Source: Algoriphagus hitonicola
GTDB lineage: Bacteria; Bacteroidota; Bacteroidia; Cytophagales; Cyclobacteriaceae
Reading direction: 5' to 3'
Assembly: GCF_900113375.1 (NCBI RefSeq)
Contig: NZ_FOPC01000006.1
Span: 93,459-157,458 of the forward strand
Length of the DNA stretch: 64,000 bases
The translations under genes were made by a program, and so were the position numbers. The notes beneath the pieces were generated by a model. The model was given only the letters and a program-made list of their open reading frames with translations. It was not told the DNA's origin and searched no databases. This document shows positions 24,633 through 33,154 of the stretch, in pieces (position 1 is the stretch's first letter; each line of letters begins with the position of its first letter).

Positions 24633-26339
24633 ATGCAACTTCTGAGCGAACAGGAAATCGAACGAAGAAAAGATCGGGAAGAACTCATCCGTCTGGGGGT
24701 AAATCCCTATCCGGCAGCGTCTTTTTCTATCAATGTAACTGCTGAAGATATCCATCGAAATTACGAAAACCGGAAGAACGATTATAAAAATATTTCTATT
24801 GCTGGACGTTTGATGAGTCGCCGGATTATGGGCTCTGCTTCATTTGCTGAAATTCAGGATTCTACCGGAAGATTGCAGATTTATGTTCGAAGAGATGACA
24901 TCTGTACAGGAGAGGACAAAACCCTGTACAACTCAGTATTCAAAAAGCTTTTGGGAATCGGGGATTTTATCGGGGTAAAAGGCTACATTTTTACCACCCA
25001 AACCGGGGAGATTTCACTTCATGTTACGGAGCTGACTGTTTTGTCAAAATCCGTAAAGCCGCTTCCTGTCGTCAAGCGGGACGAAGAGGGAAATGTGTAT
25101 GATGGATTTACGGATCCAGAGATGCGCTATAGACAGCGCTATGTGGATTTGACGGTCAATCCAGAGGTGAAAGAGACTTTTATCACCCGAGCCAGAATCA
25201 TTTCCAATATGCGTCGCTATTTTGACGATCACGGTTGGCTGGAAGTGGAGACACCAATTTTGCAGGGGGTACATGGGGGAGCTGCGGCGAGACCTTTTCA
25301 GACTCACCACAATACCCTGGATATGCCGCTTTTCTTGCGGATTGCCAATGAACTGTATTTGAAGCGATTGATTGTCGGGGGATTTGATGGCGTGTATGAG
25401 TTTGGAAAAATGTTCCGAAACGAAGGAATGGACCGAACCCACAACCCGGAATTTACTTCCATGGAAATCTACGTGGCCTATAAAGATTATATCTGGATGA
25501 TGGAGATGGTGGAGGATTTATTGGAAAAAGTAACCCTCGCCATCCATGATGACACCAAAGTAAAAGTGGGGGATCGGGAAATTGATTTTGCGGGACCTTA
25601 TCGCCGACTGACGATGTATGATTCGATCAAGGAATATGCTGGAATCGACGTCAGCAAAATGGATGAATTCGAGCTTCGTAAGGTCTGTCAGGAGATGGGG
25701 ATTGAAGTGGACGATTCCATGGGCAAAGGGAAATTAATCGATGAGATTTTTGGGGAAAAGGTCGAGGCAAATTTGATTCAGCCGACTTACATCACTGATT
25801 ATCCGATTGAGATGACTCCTTTGGCCAAAAAGCACCGAACCGAACCCGGATTAGTGGAGCGATTTGAGCTTTTTGTCAATGGAAAAGAAATCGCAAACGC
25901 GTACACAGAGCTTAATGATCCAATCGATCAACGGGAGCGCTTTGAAGATCAGATGAAATTAGCCGAACGAGGAGATGAAGAAGCCATGGCTTTGGATGAG
26001 GATTTCTTGCGGGCGCTAGAATACGGCATGCCGCCAACATCTGGGCTAGGTATCGGAATTGATCGATTGACCATGCTACTGACAAATAAAACAACGATTC
26101 AGGAAGTACTGTTTTTCCCTCAAATGAGGCCGGAGCAAAAACCCATCGAACTAAACGAGGAAGAAAAAGCAGTGTACGAATTGGTCAAACAAGAAGGATC
26201 AGGTGAACTGAATATCATCAAGGCCGAAGCAGGGCTCAGCAATAAAAAATGGGATCTGTCGGTGAAATCATTGACCAAAAAAGGCTTGATTTCGGTGAAA
26301 AAAGAAGATGAAACGCTAATGATTTATTTGGCCAATTAA
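24633..26339 (+). CDS. lysS: Lysyl-tRNA synthetase (class II)
   Basis: A 568-residue enzyme that charges tRNA-Lys. The N-terminal OB-fold anticodon domain (55-150) includes [23 protein letters not shown]. Class II motif 1 follows TFITRARI, motif 2 is [15 protein letters not shown], and motif 3 is [13 protein letters not shown]. The canonical end (FFPQMRP, about 505) is followed by a further 60-residue tail ([34 protein letters not shown]) that looks like a winged helix, a Bacteroidota extension. It ends at a strong bidirectional terminator. Confidence 0.95.
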   Translation: MQLLSEQEIERRKDREELIRLGVNPYPAASFSINVTAEDIHRNYENRKNDYKNISIAGRLMSRRIMGSASFAEIQDSTGRLQIYVRRDDICTGEDKTLYNSVFKKLLGIGDFIGVKGYIFTTQTGEISLHVTELTVLSKSVKPLPVVKRDEEGNVYDGFTDPEMRYRQRYVDLTVNPEVKETFITRARIISNMRRYFDDHGWLEVETPILQGVHGGAAARPFQTHHNTLDMPLFLRIANELYLKRLIVGGFDGVYEFGKMFRNEGMDRTHNPEFTSMEIYVAYKDYIWMMEMVEDLLEKVTLAIHDDTKVKVGDREIDFAGPYRRLTMYDSIKEYAGIDVSKMDEFELRKVCQEMGIEVDDSMGKGKLIDEIFGEKVEANLIQPTYITDYPIEMTPLAKKHRTEPGLVERFELFVNGKEIANAYTELNDPIDQRERFEDQMKLAERGDEEAMALDEDFLRALEYGMPPTSGLGIGIDRLTMLLTNKTTIQEVLFFPQMRPEQKPIELNEEEKAVYELVKQEGSGELNIIKAEAGLSNKKWDLSVKSLTKKGLISVKKEDETLMIYLAN

Positions 26340-26388
26340 AAATTGAATCCAAGAGTAATGCCTTTCATCATTTGGTAAAATCAGAGGT

Positions 26389-26428
26389 AAAAAGCCTGCC
26401 GGGATTTGATTTCCGGCAGGCTTTTTTT
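26389..26428. terminator. Bidirectional intrinsic terminator
   Basis: A perfect 9-bp stem GCCTGCCGG/CCGGCAGGC with A5 and T7 flanks between the convergent lysS and DUF4197 genes; it touches the stop codon of the latter. Confidence 0.88.
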
Positions 26429-27170
26429 AGTCATATTTTCGTTGGCGCTCTGCAAAGCCAAATACTTTCTGAAGCAATGGACTGGTTCGGGCGCTGATAT
26501 TTTCCCGGATCTTTAATTCCTCTTTGGCGATTTCTACAAAAAGCCCATCAATGGCCTTCTGCGTCACATAGGCTCCCAAATCGGTATCCACTTTTTTGAC
26601 AAATGGAACCTGATTGTAGCGCTCGATGACATCTCCCCAGTATTTGGTTGCATTGACTTTGGTTAGGCTTTGATCGATGATCGGTGCAAATTTTACTGTT
26701 AATGAATCCGTAGTCGTCCGTTCAAAATACAAAGTTGCTGCATTCTTTTCACCCAAGAGAATATCTTGGACGTCACGCAAGGTCATCTGCTTGATTGCCG
26801 CAGTAAAGATCGGTTTGGCTTCATTTGATGCGTCTTCCGCTGCCCGATTGAGGCTGAGTATAACATCGTCACAGAGTTTTCCCAATCCAATATTTCGTAG
26901 GGTGTTTTCGACCTTTTTGGCTTCCTCTGGGAAAAGGATTTTGACATCGAGATTACCCAAAAAACCATCTTCGGCAGAAAGCCGATCCGCAGAGATTCCC
27001 GTTCCTTTTTCGAGGGCTTCTTTGATTCCGGCTGAGATTTCCGAATTGCTGGGATTTCCACTCGCTTGCTCAAGGATTTTGGTCAGTTGAGCTGCTGACT
27101 CACAAGAGGAAAACAGGAAAAATACACTACTTAAAAGTAGAACAAATACGTTACGTTTGAGGATATGCAT
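26427..27170 (-). CDS. DUF4197 lipoprotein
   Basis: A 247-residue protein from ATG 27170. The signal peptide ends in a lipobox (FLFSSC), so the mature protein should be lipidated at Cys22. The DUF4197 domain covers the rest: IKEALEKGTGISADRLSAEDGFLGNLDVKILFPEEA and later AAIKQMTLRDVQDILLGEKNAATLYFERTT. Function is not known for the family. It is divergent from the arginine deiminase gene across an A/T-rich 246-bp gap in which I find no gene. Confidence 0.87.
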   Translation of the reverse strand: MHILKRNVFVLLLSSVFFLFSSCESAAQLTKILEQASGNPSNSEISAGIKEALEKGTGISADRLSAEDGFLGNLDVKILFPEEAKKVENTLRNIGLGKLCDDVILSLNRAAEDASNEAKPIFTAAIKQMTLRDVQDILLGEKNAATLYFERTTTDSLTVKFAPIIDQSLTKVNATKYWGDVIERYNQVPFVKKVDTDLGAYVTQKAIDGLFVEIAKEELKIRENISARTSPLLQKVFGFAERQRKYD

Positions 27171-27416
27171 TGGATATAAATTAGAATCGAATGTACGAAA
27201 TTTTGGAGCCGATGGGTTTAGACTTTGCCTATTGTTTATAAAAATCAAACTCGGGTATTATTCTGCAAATTCTTAGCCAGTACTTTGAATAAGCATTTTA
27301 TCCAATTTAAAATTCCTGAATAAAAGTCATTTTAAATTATTTTTCATCCAATCAAATGGCTTTTAAATTAAAAAATCAGTAATTTTTGATTATAATTTTA
27401 TTAACCTTTTTTGAAA

Positions 27417-28631
27417 ATGAATCTACGAATTAATTCAGAATACGGCACCTTAAAGGCAGTTTTGATGCATAGGCCCGGAAGGGAAATAGATCGCTTGACG
27501 CCTTACAACAAGGACTTTCTGCTATTTGAGGATGTGCCTTACCTGGAAGCGCTGCAAAAAGAACATGATTTTTTTAGCAATCTGATCAAGCAATCTACCG
27601 GGGCGCAGGTTTATCAGTTACGGGAACTCCTGATTCGAGTCTTATACGACCGGGAGATTTTGCTCAAATTGATGGAGGACTCATTGCTGCGTTCGGGATT
27701 GGTCCATTTGGCAGGAGAGATTTTGGAGCGTTTCTCCACCGCCGAATGTGCCGGGATTTTGACAGCGGGGCTCAAGGTTCATGAATTGCGAAGAAAGATG
27801 CCCCAACTCGATGCTGGAGAATTGCTGGAATATGCCTTTCTGATCTCTCCCTGTCCCAATTTATATTTCCAGCGGGATCCCATGGCTTTGACTCCGGGAG
27901 GGATTATTTTTTCCTCAATGAAAATGGAAGGTAGGCAGCGGGAAGCGGACCTGTTGCGCACTATTTTTGAAAACCATCCTGATTTTAAAGAACACGTCAA
28001 CTTGCTGTATCCCGCCAATGGATTCACCAATCCTCCCAGTATCGAAGGGGGAGATGTGATTATTCTTTCGCATGAAGCCGTGGCCATTGGAAATTCGGAA
28101 CGGACTGATGAAAAGGCCATTTATCAGGCGGCCAAGGCACTATTAGCAGAGGGAACGGTCAAGCGGGTTTATGAAGTTCATCTACCCGAAAAGCGGAATT
28201 ATATGCATTTGGATACGGTGTTTACCATTTTGGATGAAAACCTGGTACTGACCTATCCCGATGCCATGAATGCCGTGCTCAAAACCTCCTGCTACACGCT
28301 CAAAGAGATTCAAGATGATAAGGTTCATATTCGTCGAGAAGTGCTTAAAGAATCACTTTTGACTGTTTTGGATCGGGAAATTCCCCATTTGGAAGTGTTG
28401 GCTACCGCAGATGGGAATCCTGATTATTCCATGAGAGAGCAGTGGTTTGACGGAGCCAATGTCTTTGCGATCGGACCTCGTCGGGTGATTTCCTACAACC
28501 GAAATATTCATACCAATCGAGCGTTGCGGAATATGGGAGTGGAGGTTTTGGAAATCCCTTCCTCCGAACTCAGCCGAGGACTCGGAGGCCCCCGATGTAT
28601 GACCATGCCGCTGAGTCGGGCGAGGGTGTAA
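27417..28631 (+). CDS. arcA: Arginine deiminase family protein
   Basis: A 404-residue protein from ATG 27417. Guanidino-group hydrolase residues are all present: RDP (FQRDPMAL), Glu and GGD in SIEGGDVII, HxD in MHLDTVFT, and the catalytic Cys394 in GGPRCMTMPLSR. It should hydrolyse arginine to citrulline and ammonia. The sequence around FQRDPMALTPGG differs from classical ArcA (FTRDP..T), so it is a divergent member. No arcB, arcC or arcD lies nearby, which argues against a full fermentative ADI pathway at this locus. Confidence 0.82.
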   Translation: MNLRINSEYGTLKAVLMHRPGREIDRLTPYNKDFLLFEDVPYLEALQKEHDFFSNLIKQSTGAQVYQLRELLIRVLYDREILLKLMEDSLLRSGLVHLAGEILERFSTAECAGILTAGLKVHELRRKMPQLDAGELLEYAFLISPCPNLYFQRDPMALTPGGIIFSSMKMEGRQREADLLRTIFENHPDFKEHVNLLYPANGFTNPPSIEGGDVIILSHEAVAIGNSERTDEKAIYQAAKALLAEGTVKRVYEVHLPEKRNYMHLDTVFTILDENLVLTYPDAMNAVLKTSCYTLKEIQDDKVHIRREVLKESLLTVLDREIPHLEVLATADGNPDYSMREQWFDGANVFAIGPRRVISYNRNIHTNRALRNMGVEVLEIPSSELSRGLGGPRCMTMPLSRARV

Positions 28632-28652
28632 TTTTTAGTTTAGAAGGATATT

Positions 28653-30449
28653 CTATTTCACCCTCAAAACCTCCGACCGTCCCGAAATCCCATTTTCATT
28701 GAATGCCTCAATGCTAAAGTAATACTCCGTATCACGATCAAGGTTTCGCATCAATAGCTTGCTGTCCTTGTAAATCAGCCAAGAATGATACAATTTATCA
28801 GGAGCGATTCCCCATCTGATATTGTATCCCTGCGCTCCTTCAACTTCACTCCACGAAAGCTCCGCATCCCGTCGATCCTCCTGCCGATCTACCTCAAATC
28901 CCCGAACTTCCTTGGGCTTTTCACTCAAGCCTAACCCAAAGACCCGAATCTCGGATAGGGCTAGATTTGGACTGGGGACTTCCACATTGGAATAGCGCAC
29001 AAACTTAGCTTCAATGGGTTGGCTCAATGCCAAATAGGCATTTGGAGAATCCTTGTGGCTGTCCTTGCGGTCTACGATGGTTTTCCAGTTTTCTCCATCC
29101 ATCGAACTTTCCAACAAAAAACGGTGTCTGAGTCCTTCGATTCGAGTATAAATTTCTGTTTCATGATCGTGGTAGTTGAGCTGGATTGCATAGATCTTCC
29201 CGGGAGATTTCATTTCTATTTTTACCCATTGCTCCTCATTATTTTCCTCCGCGACCCAATATGATTTTGGATTTTCGTCGGTCAGGACTTGGGCAGTTAT
29301 TTCTCCAGATTCATTTTTTACGATAGGCAATTCTTCCACCTCGACCTCATCGTCATTGGTGGTGCTTTTGCGGATTTGCATAAGGGAGGAAGAAACGGTC
29401 ACTTCCCCATCGTAGGAGAGTAGCATCCATCCCGTATGTTCGCCGGCTTTTGTAGGATGGCTGGGAGCAAATCGCGGATAATCACCATAATGCGTTGGTG
29501 AATACATTAATCCATCTTTGTCAAAATAGGTGGGAAACATACTCAATCGGCGTTCCCACTGACTATTGGAGGCTAAAGCCATGGTCGCAAAATGCCAATA
29601 CTGTCCATTGCTCTGTCGCATGGTCATTCCATGTCCAGCGCCATTACTAAATCCACCCGGCTTGAAAGACATCGGGTTGTTTTTCATATAGGTAAAAGGC
29701 CCCAACGGTGATTCTCCCACATAAACACCATCTCCATAAACATTGAATTGAGTGCCCGGAGCAGCGTATTGCAGGTAATATTTTCCATTGTGCTTAGTCA
29801 TAGAAGCGCCTTCCATATAGCCTTCTTTGAGCGTGGGGTGAAAATTGTTTTCTCCAAACCGCTCCCAGCCATGAAGTTCTTCATCCAAGTTGATCAGGTC
29901 TTTTTTGACTCCGGTTTCCAGCATTCGGTTGCCTTTGTCCAGCATTTTGACACGAATCGGATGCACATTAGAGGATCCCCAATACAAGTAGGTTTTCCCA
30001 TCATCATCGATAAACAGCTCAGAATCCTGGATATTGTTAGTGATCGATGGAGTAGGAGTCCACTTTCCGCTTTTGGGATCATCGGTATAAAGAATGCTTC
30101 CGTAGCCAGCAGGATCACCGGCGAAATAAACCAATGAATCCTTGTAATTGAAAGCCGTGGGAGCATTGCTTCCCTCAAAAAACCACTGCTCCGGTTTGAT
30201 AAAAGACCAATTGACTAAATCGGTGGAGTGCCAATAGCCGAATGATCGGGTGACAAAAAGGTAATATTCATCGCGAAATTCGATGACCGCAGGATCAGCA
30301 CCGGATCGGTAGGAAAGATTATTGGCCGAATTATAGACCATATAGGTGTAGTCAATATCCAAGGGATTGATATAGGTCTGAGGGAGGGGATCTTGACCTT
30401 GGAGTTGAGATAAAGCAAAAAGAAGTAAAAGGGTGAGTTTACACTTCAT
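28653..30449 (-). CDS. Exported GH43-family glycosidase with F5/8-type C and FN3 domains
   Basis: A 598-residue protein with a signal peptide (MKCKLTLLLLFALSQLQG). The GH43 five-blade propeller (25-330) shows the base Asp in SGADPAVIEF, the pKa-setting Asp in NIQDSELFIDDDG and the acid Glu in YMEGASMTKHNGKYYL. Residues 375-505 form a discoidin/F5-8 C carbohydrate-binding domain (ENPKSYWVAEENNEEQWVKIE), and 510-598 an FN3 domain. It probably cleaves arabinan, xylan or galactan side chains; no SusCD pair or other polysaccharide-utilisation gene lies nearby. Confidence 0.87.
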   Translation of the reverse strand: MKCKLTLLLLFALSQLQGQDPLPQTYINPLDIDYTYMVYNSANNLSYRSGADPAVIEFRDEYYLFVTRSFGYWHSTDLVNWSFIKPEQWFFEGSNAPTAFNYKDSLVYFAGDPAGYGSILYTDDPKSGKWTPTPSITNNIQDSELFIDDDGKTYLYWGSSNVHPIRVKMLDKGNRMLETGVKKDLINLDEELHGWERFGENNFHPTLKEGYMEGASMTKHNGKYYLQYAAPGTQFNVYGDGVYVGESPLGPFTYMKNNPMSFKPGGFSNGAGHGMTMRQSNGQYWHFATMALASNSQWERRLSMFPTYFDKDGLMYSPTHYGDYPRFAPSHPTKAGEHTGWMLLSYDGEVTVSSSLMQIRKSTTNDDEVEVEELPIVKNESGEITAQVLTDENPKSYWVAEENNEEQWVKIEMKSPGKIYAIQLNYHDHETEIYTRIEGLRHRFLLESSMDGENWKTIVDRKDSHKDSPNAYLALSQPIEAKFVRYSNVEVPSPNLALSEIRVFGLGLSEKPKEVRGFEVDRQEDRRDAELSWSEVEGAQGYNIRWGIAPDKLYHSWLIYKDSKLLMRNLDRDTEYYFSIEAFNENGISGRSEVLRVK

Positions 30450-30593
30450 GGGAATGGTATTGAGGATCTGGCAAGAATGAATTCATTTGAAGTTAAAAAA
30501 TGAAAGCCAAATGGTAGGATTAATCAAATCTTTTTTCTGGGGTAATCCATTTTTGACTGGGACCTGAACTTTTGGTTTCGAATCTGAGAGCAG

Positions 30594-30622
30594 AAAAAAA
30601 GCCAACTTTTCAGCTGGCTTTT
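30594..30622 (-). terminator. Intrinsic terminator after ilvE
   Basis: GCCA/TGGC stem extended by A-run/T-run pairing, 7 bases beyond the ilvE stop. Confidence 0.75.
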
Positions 30623-30628
30623 AATCGA

Positions 30629-31696
30629 TTAAAACTTCATCACCCAATCGTGTGGATCGGATTTAGTTCCGTATTTGATGCCGTCGAGTTCGGCTAAAAC
30701 CCGATGCGAGAAAGCATCCGTAGACTTTTCGGGCAATTCATAGTCTTTCCCATCAATATGAATCAACCGGATATGAGCGATAGTGGCGGCTGTTCCCGTA
30801 CCAAATGCTTCTTCCAATTCCCCATTTTCAAGGGCTTCTTTTAATTCATTTACACTCAAAAACCGCTCTTCGAGAGTTTGTCCCCAGTCCTTGGCCAATT
30901 GAATCACCGAATCTCGGGTAATTCCTTTGAGAATGGTACCGGTGTGGGTTGGGGCAGTCACCAAAGTCCCCTTGATTTTAAACATCACGTTCATCGTGCC
31001 GCTTTCCTCAATATGGCTGTGACTTTTGCCATCCGTCCAAAGTAGCTGATCGTATCCGGCTTTTTGGGCCTGAAGAGCGGGGTAAAGAGATGCGGCATAG
31101 TTACCGGCAGTTTTGGCTGCACCAGTCCCGCCTTCGGTCGCTCGGGTAAATTTGGTCTCTACTTTTACACTGACTGGTTTGGAATAGTAATTTCCAACAG
31201 GACAGGTGAAAATGATAAATTTGTAGGTATCTGAAGGCTTTACTCCGATGTAATCATCGGTAGCAAACATAAACGGACGTACATAAAGTGAAGCCCCTTT
31301 TGCAGTGGGCACCCAGTCTCGGTCCAAGTCGATGAGTTGGGTAAGTCCTTCCATGAAAATTTCCTCAGGGAGAAAAGGCATACACATCCGCTCGGCTGAT
31401 TCATTCATTCTGCGCCAATTGGCATCTGCCCGAAAGATGATCACTTCCCCATTTTCGTTTTTATAGGCTTTCAGTCCCTCAAAAATCGACTGCCCATAAT
31501 GCAGAGCGGCATTGGATGGATTGAGGTGAAGTGGAGCATAGGGTTCAATTCGAAGATCCGTCCATTCCCCATTTTTGTAGTCTGCGACAAACATGTGGTC
31601 GGAGATGGTTTTTCCGAAAACCAGATTGGAAAAATCAGTTTCTGAAAGTCTTGAATTTTGGGTTTGTTGAACCGGGAAGGCGAGTGAAGTTTTCAT
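30629..31696 (-). CDS. ilvE: Branched-chain amino acid aminotransferase
   Basis: A 355-residue fold-type IV PLP enzyme that exchanges amino groups between glutamate and Val, Leu or Ile. The mammalian-type BCAT pattern is clear: LHYGQSIFEGLKAYK, RMCMPFLP, LYVRPFMFATDDYIGV, AAKTAGNYAASL (PLP lysine), EESGTMNVMF and EAFGTGTAATIAHI. It is the last gene of the minus-strand run and stands 66 bp after the cobalamin adenosyltransferase. Confidence 0.93.
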   Translation of the reverse strand: MKTSLAFPVQQTQNSRLSETDFSNLVFGKTISDHMFVADYKNGEWTDLRIEPYAPLHLNPSNAALHYGQSIFEGLKAYKNENGEVIIFRADANWRRMNESAERMCMPFLPEEIFMEGLTQLIDLDRDWVPTAKGASLYVRPFMFATDDYIGVKPSDTYKFIIFTCPVGNYYSKPVSVKVETKFTRATEGGTGAAKTAGNYAASLYPALQAQKAGYDQLLWTDGKSHSHIEESGTMNVMFKIKGTLVTAPTHTGTILKGITRDSVIQLAKDWGQTLEERFLSVNELKEALENGELEEAFGTGTAATIAHIRLIHIDGKDYELPEKSTDAFSHRVLAELDGIKYGTKSDPHDWVMKF

Positions 31697-31762
31697 GTGA
31701 ATGTGCTTTATGGCGTATGCCTTTTAACAAGAGAGGAAATTTCAGTCCTCATCTAATCAGAT

Positions 31763-32314
31763 TTATTGGGTTCGGGGTTTCCAGGTGACTTCTTCTACTT
31801 CGAGTTCGACTGCCATTTTTCTCCCCAAGACAAAGAAATAATCGGAAAGTCGATTAAGGTATTTGATTACAAGCTCATTGACATGCTCGTGGGATGCCAG
31901 CTCAACGACGAGGCGCTCAGCTCTTCGACAAACAGTACGTGCAATGTGACAAAATGAAACAGACTGATGTCCTCCGGGGAGAATAAAAGCAGTGAGGGCG
32001 GGAAGCTGAGCCTCCATGACATCCATGGCTTCCTCAAGTTCCTGAATATCCTCATCATGTAAATCTGGCTTTTTGACTTTGTCTTTACCGGGTACAGTAG
32101 CCAAGTCGGCGCCCAAAGTGAAAAGTCGATCTTGAATCGATTTTAGGAATTCGCTTCTTTTTTCGTTGACCGATTGGTCTCTCAATAATCCCACGTAGGA
32201 ATTGAGCTCATCCACGGTGCCGTATGCATCAATCCGTAGGTCGGATTTGGGTACTCTGACCCCTCCGAGTAATGATGTGATTCCTTGATCTCCTGTTTTT
32301 GTATAGATTTTCAT
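31763..32314 (-). CDS. PduO-type cob(I)alamin adenosyltransferase
   Basis: A 183-residue protein from ATG 32314. The PduO-type signature is at the N-terminus (KIYTKTGDQGITSLLGG) with the ATP-site arginines in RTVCRRAERLV. It transfers adenosyl from ATP to cob(I)alamin to make coenzyme B12. This fits an organism that uses or salvages B12; MetH in this window needs methylcobalamin, so the adenosylated form must serve another enzyme elsewhere. Confidence 0.92.
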   Translation of the reverse strand: MKIYTKTGDQGITSLLGGVRVPKSDLRIDAYGTVDELNSYVGLLRDQSVNEKRSEFLKSIQDRLFTLGADLATVPGKDKVKKPDLHDEDIQELEEAMDVMEAQLPALTAFILPGGHQSVSFCHIARTVCRRAERLVVELASHEHVNELVIKYLNRLSDYFFVLGRKMAVELEVEEVTWKPRTQ

Positions 32315-32375
32315 TCCTAAGCCCTTCGATTCTGTCACAAAAATAAGAATCTATTTTAGATTTCTCGCTTTCAAC

Positions 32376-33092
32376 TCAGGCATGTACAGCGGCTCCTCGG
32401 GTTGGGTTTGGATTGATCGTATCGCTTTCAACCAAGCCGTCTCTCAATCGCACGATTCGGTGGGCATAATGAGCGATATCATCTTCGTGAGTGACCATAA
32501 TGATCGTATTTCCTTTGGAATGTAATTCATGAAAAAGCTCCATGATTCCGTAGGAAGTTTTAGAATCGAGGTTACCGGTAGGTTCATCGGCGAGGATGAT
32601 ACTGGGGTTATTGACCAATGCTCTTGCGATAGCCACTCGCTGACGCTGCCCCCCGGAGAGTTCATTGGGGCGATGCTTGGTTCGGTCACCCAAGCCCACA
32701 TTGCTCAATGCCTGAAAAGCGATTTCCTCTCGCTCCGCCTTACTGTAGCCGGCATAGACGAGGGGTAAAGCGACATTTTCCAAGCAACTAGCCCGAGGTA
32801 GAAGATTAAAAGTCTGAAATACGAAGCCAATTTCTTTGTTTCTGATTTCAGCCAACTCATTTTCTGTCATATCACTGACATCCTTATTATTTAGAATATA
32901 GCGCCCCGAAGTCGGTGTGTCGAGGCAACCAATGATATTCATGAGCGTAGATTTTCCGGATCCGGATGGACCCATAAATGCCACATATTCTCCACGATTA
33001 ACTTCGATGGAAACGGATTTGAGGGCTTCTATCACTTCAGCCCCCATTTTATAGGTTTTATTGATTTCGTGTGTTTCGATTACTTTAGGCAT
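32376..33092 (-). CDS. ABC transporter ATP-binding protein (LolD/MacB type)
   Basis: A 238-residue ATPase. Walker A is GPSGSGKST, the Q-loop is [10 protein letters not shown], the signature is LSGGQRQR, Walker B is [13 protein letters not shown] and the switch His is in MVTHEDD. The sequence belongs to the LolD/MacB/FtsE group that pairs with FtsX-type permeases in lipoprotein or envelope export. No permease gene is adjacent; the upstream gene is a large membrane-TPR protein. Confidence 0.9.
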   Translation of the reverse strand: MPKVIETHEINKTYKMGAEVIEALKSVSIEVNRGEYVAFMGPSGSGKSTLMNIIGCLDTPTSGRYILNNKDVSDMTENELAEIRNKEIGFVFQTFNLLPRASCLENVALPLVYAGYSKAEREEIAFQALSNVGLGDRTKHRPNELSGGQRQRVAIARALVNNPSIILADEPTGNLDSKTSYGIMELFHELHSKGNTIIMVTHEDDIAHYAHRIVRLRDGLVESDTINPNPTRGAAVHA

Positions 33093-33154
33093 GTGGCGTA
33101 GGTTTAGTTTCGATTAAAAATAGAAGCAATTTTAAGAAAATACGAGTATATGGC

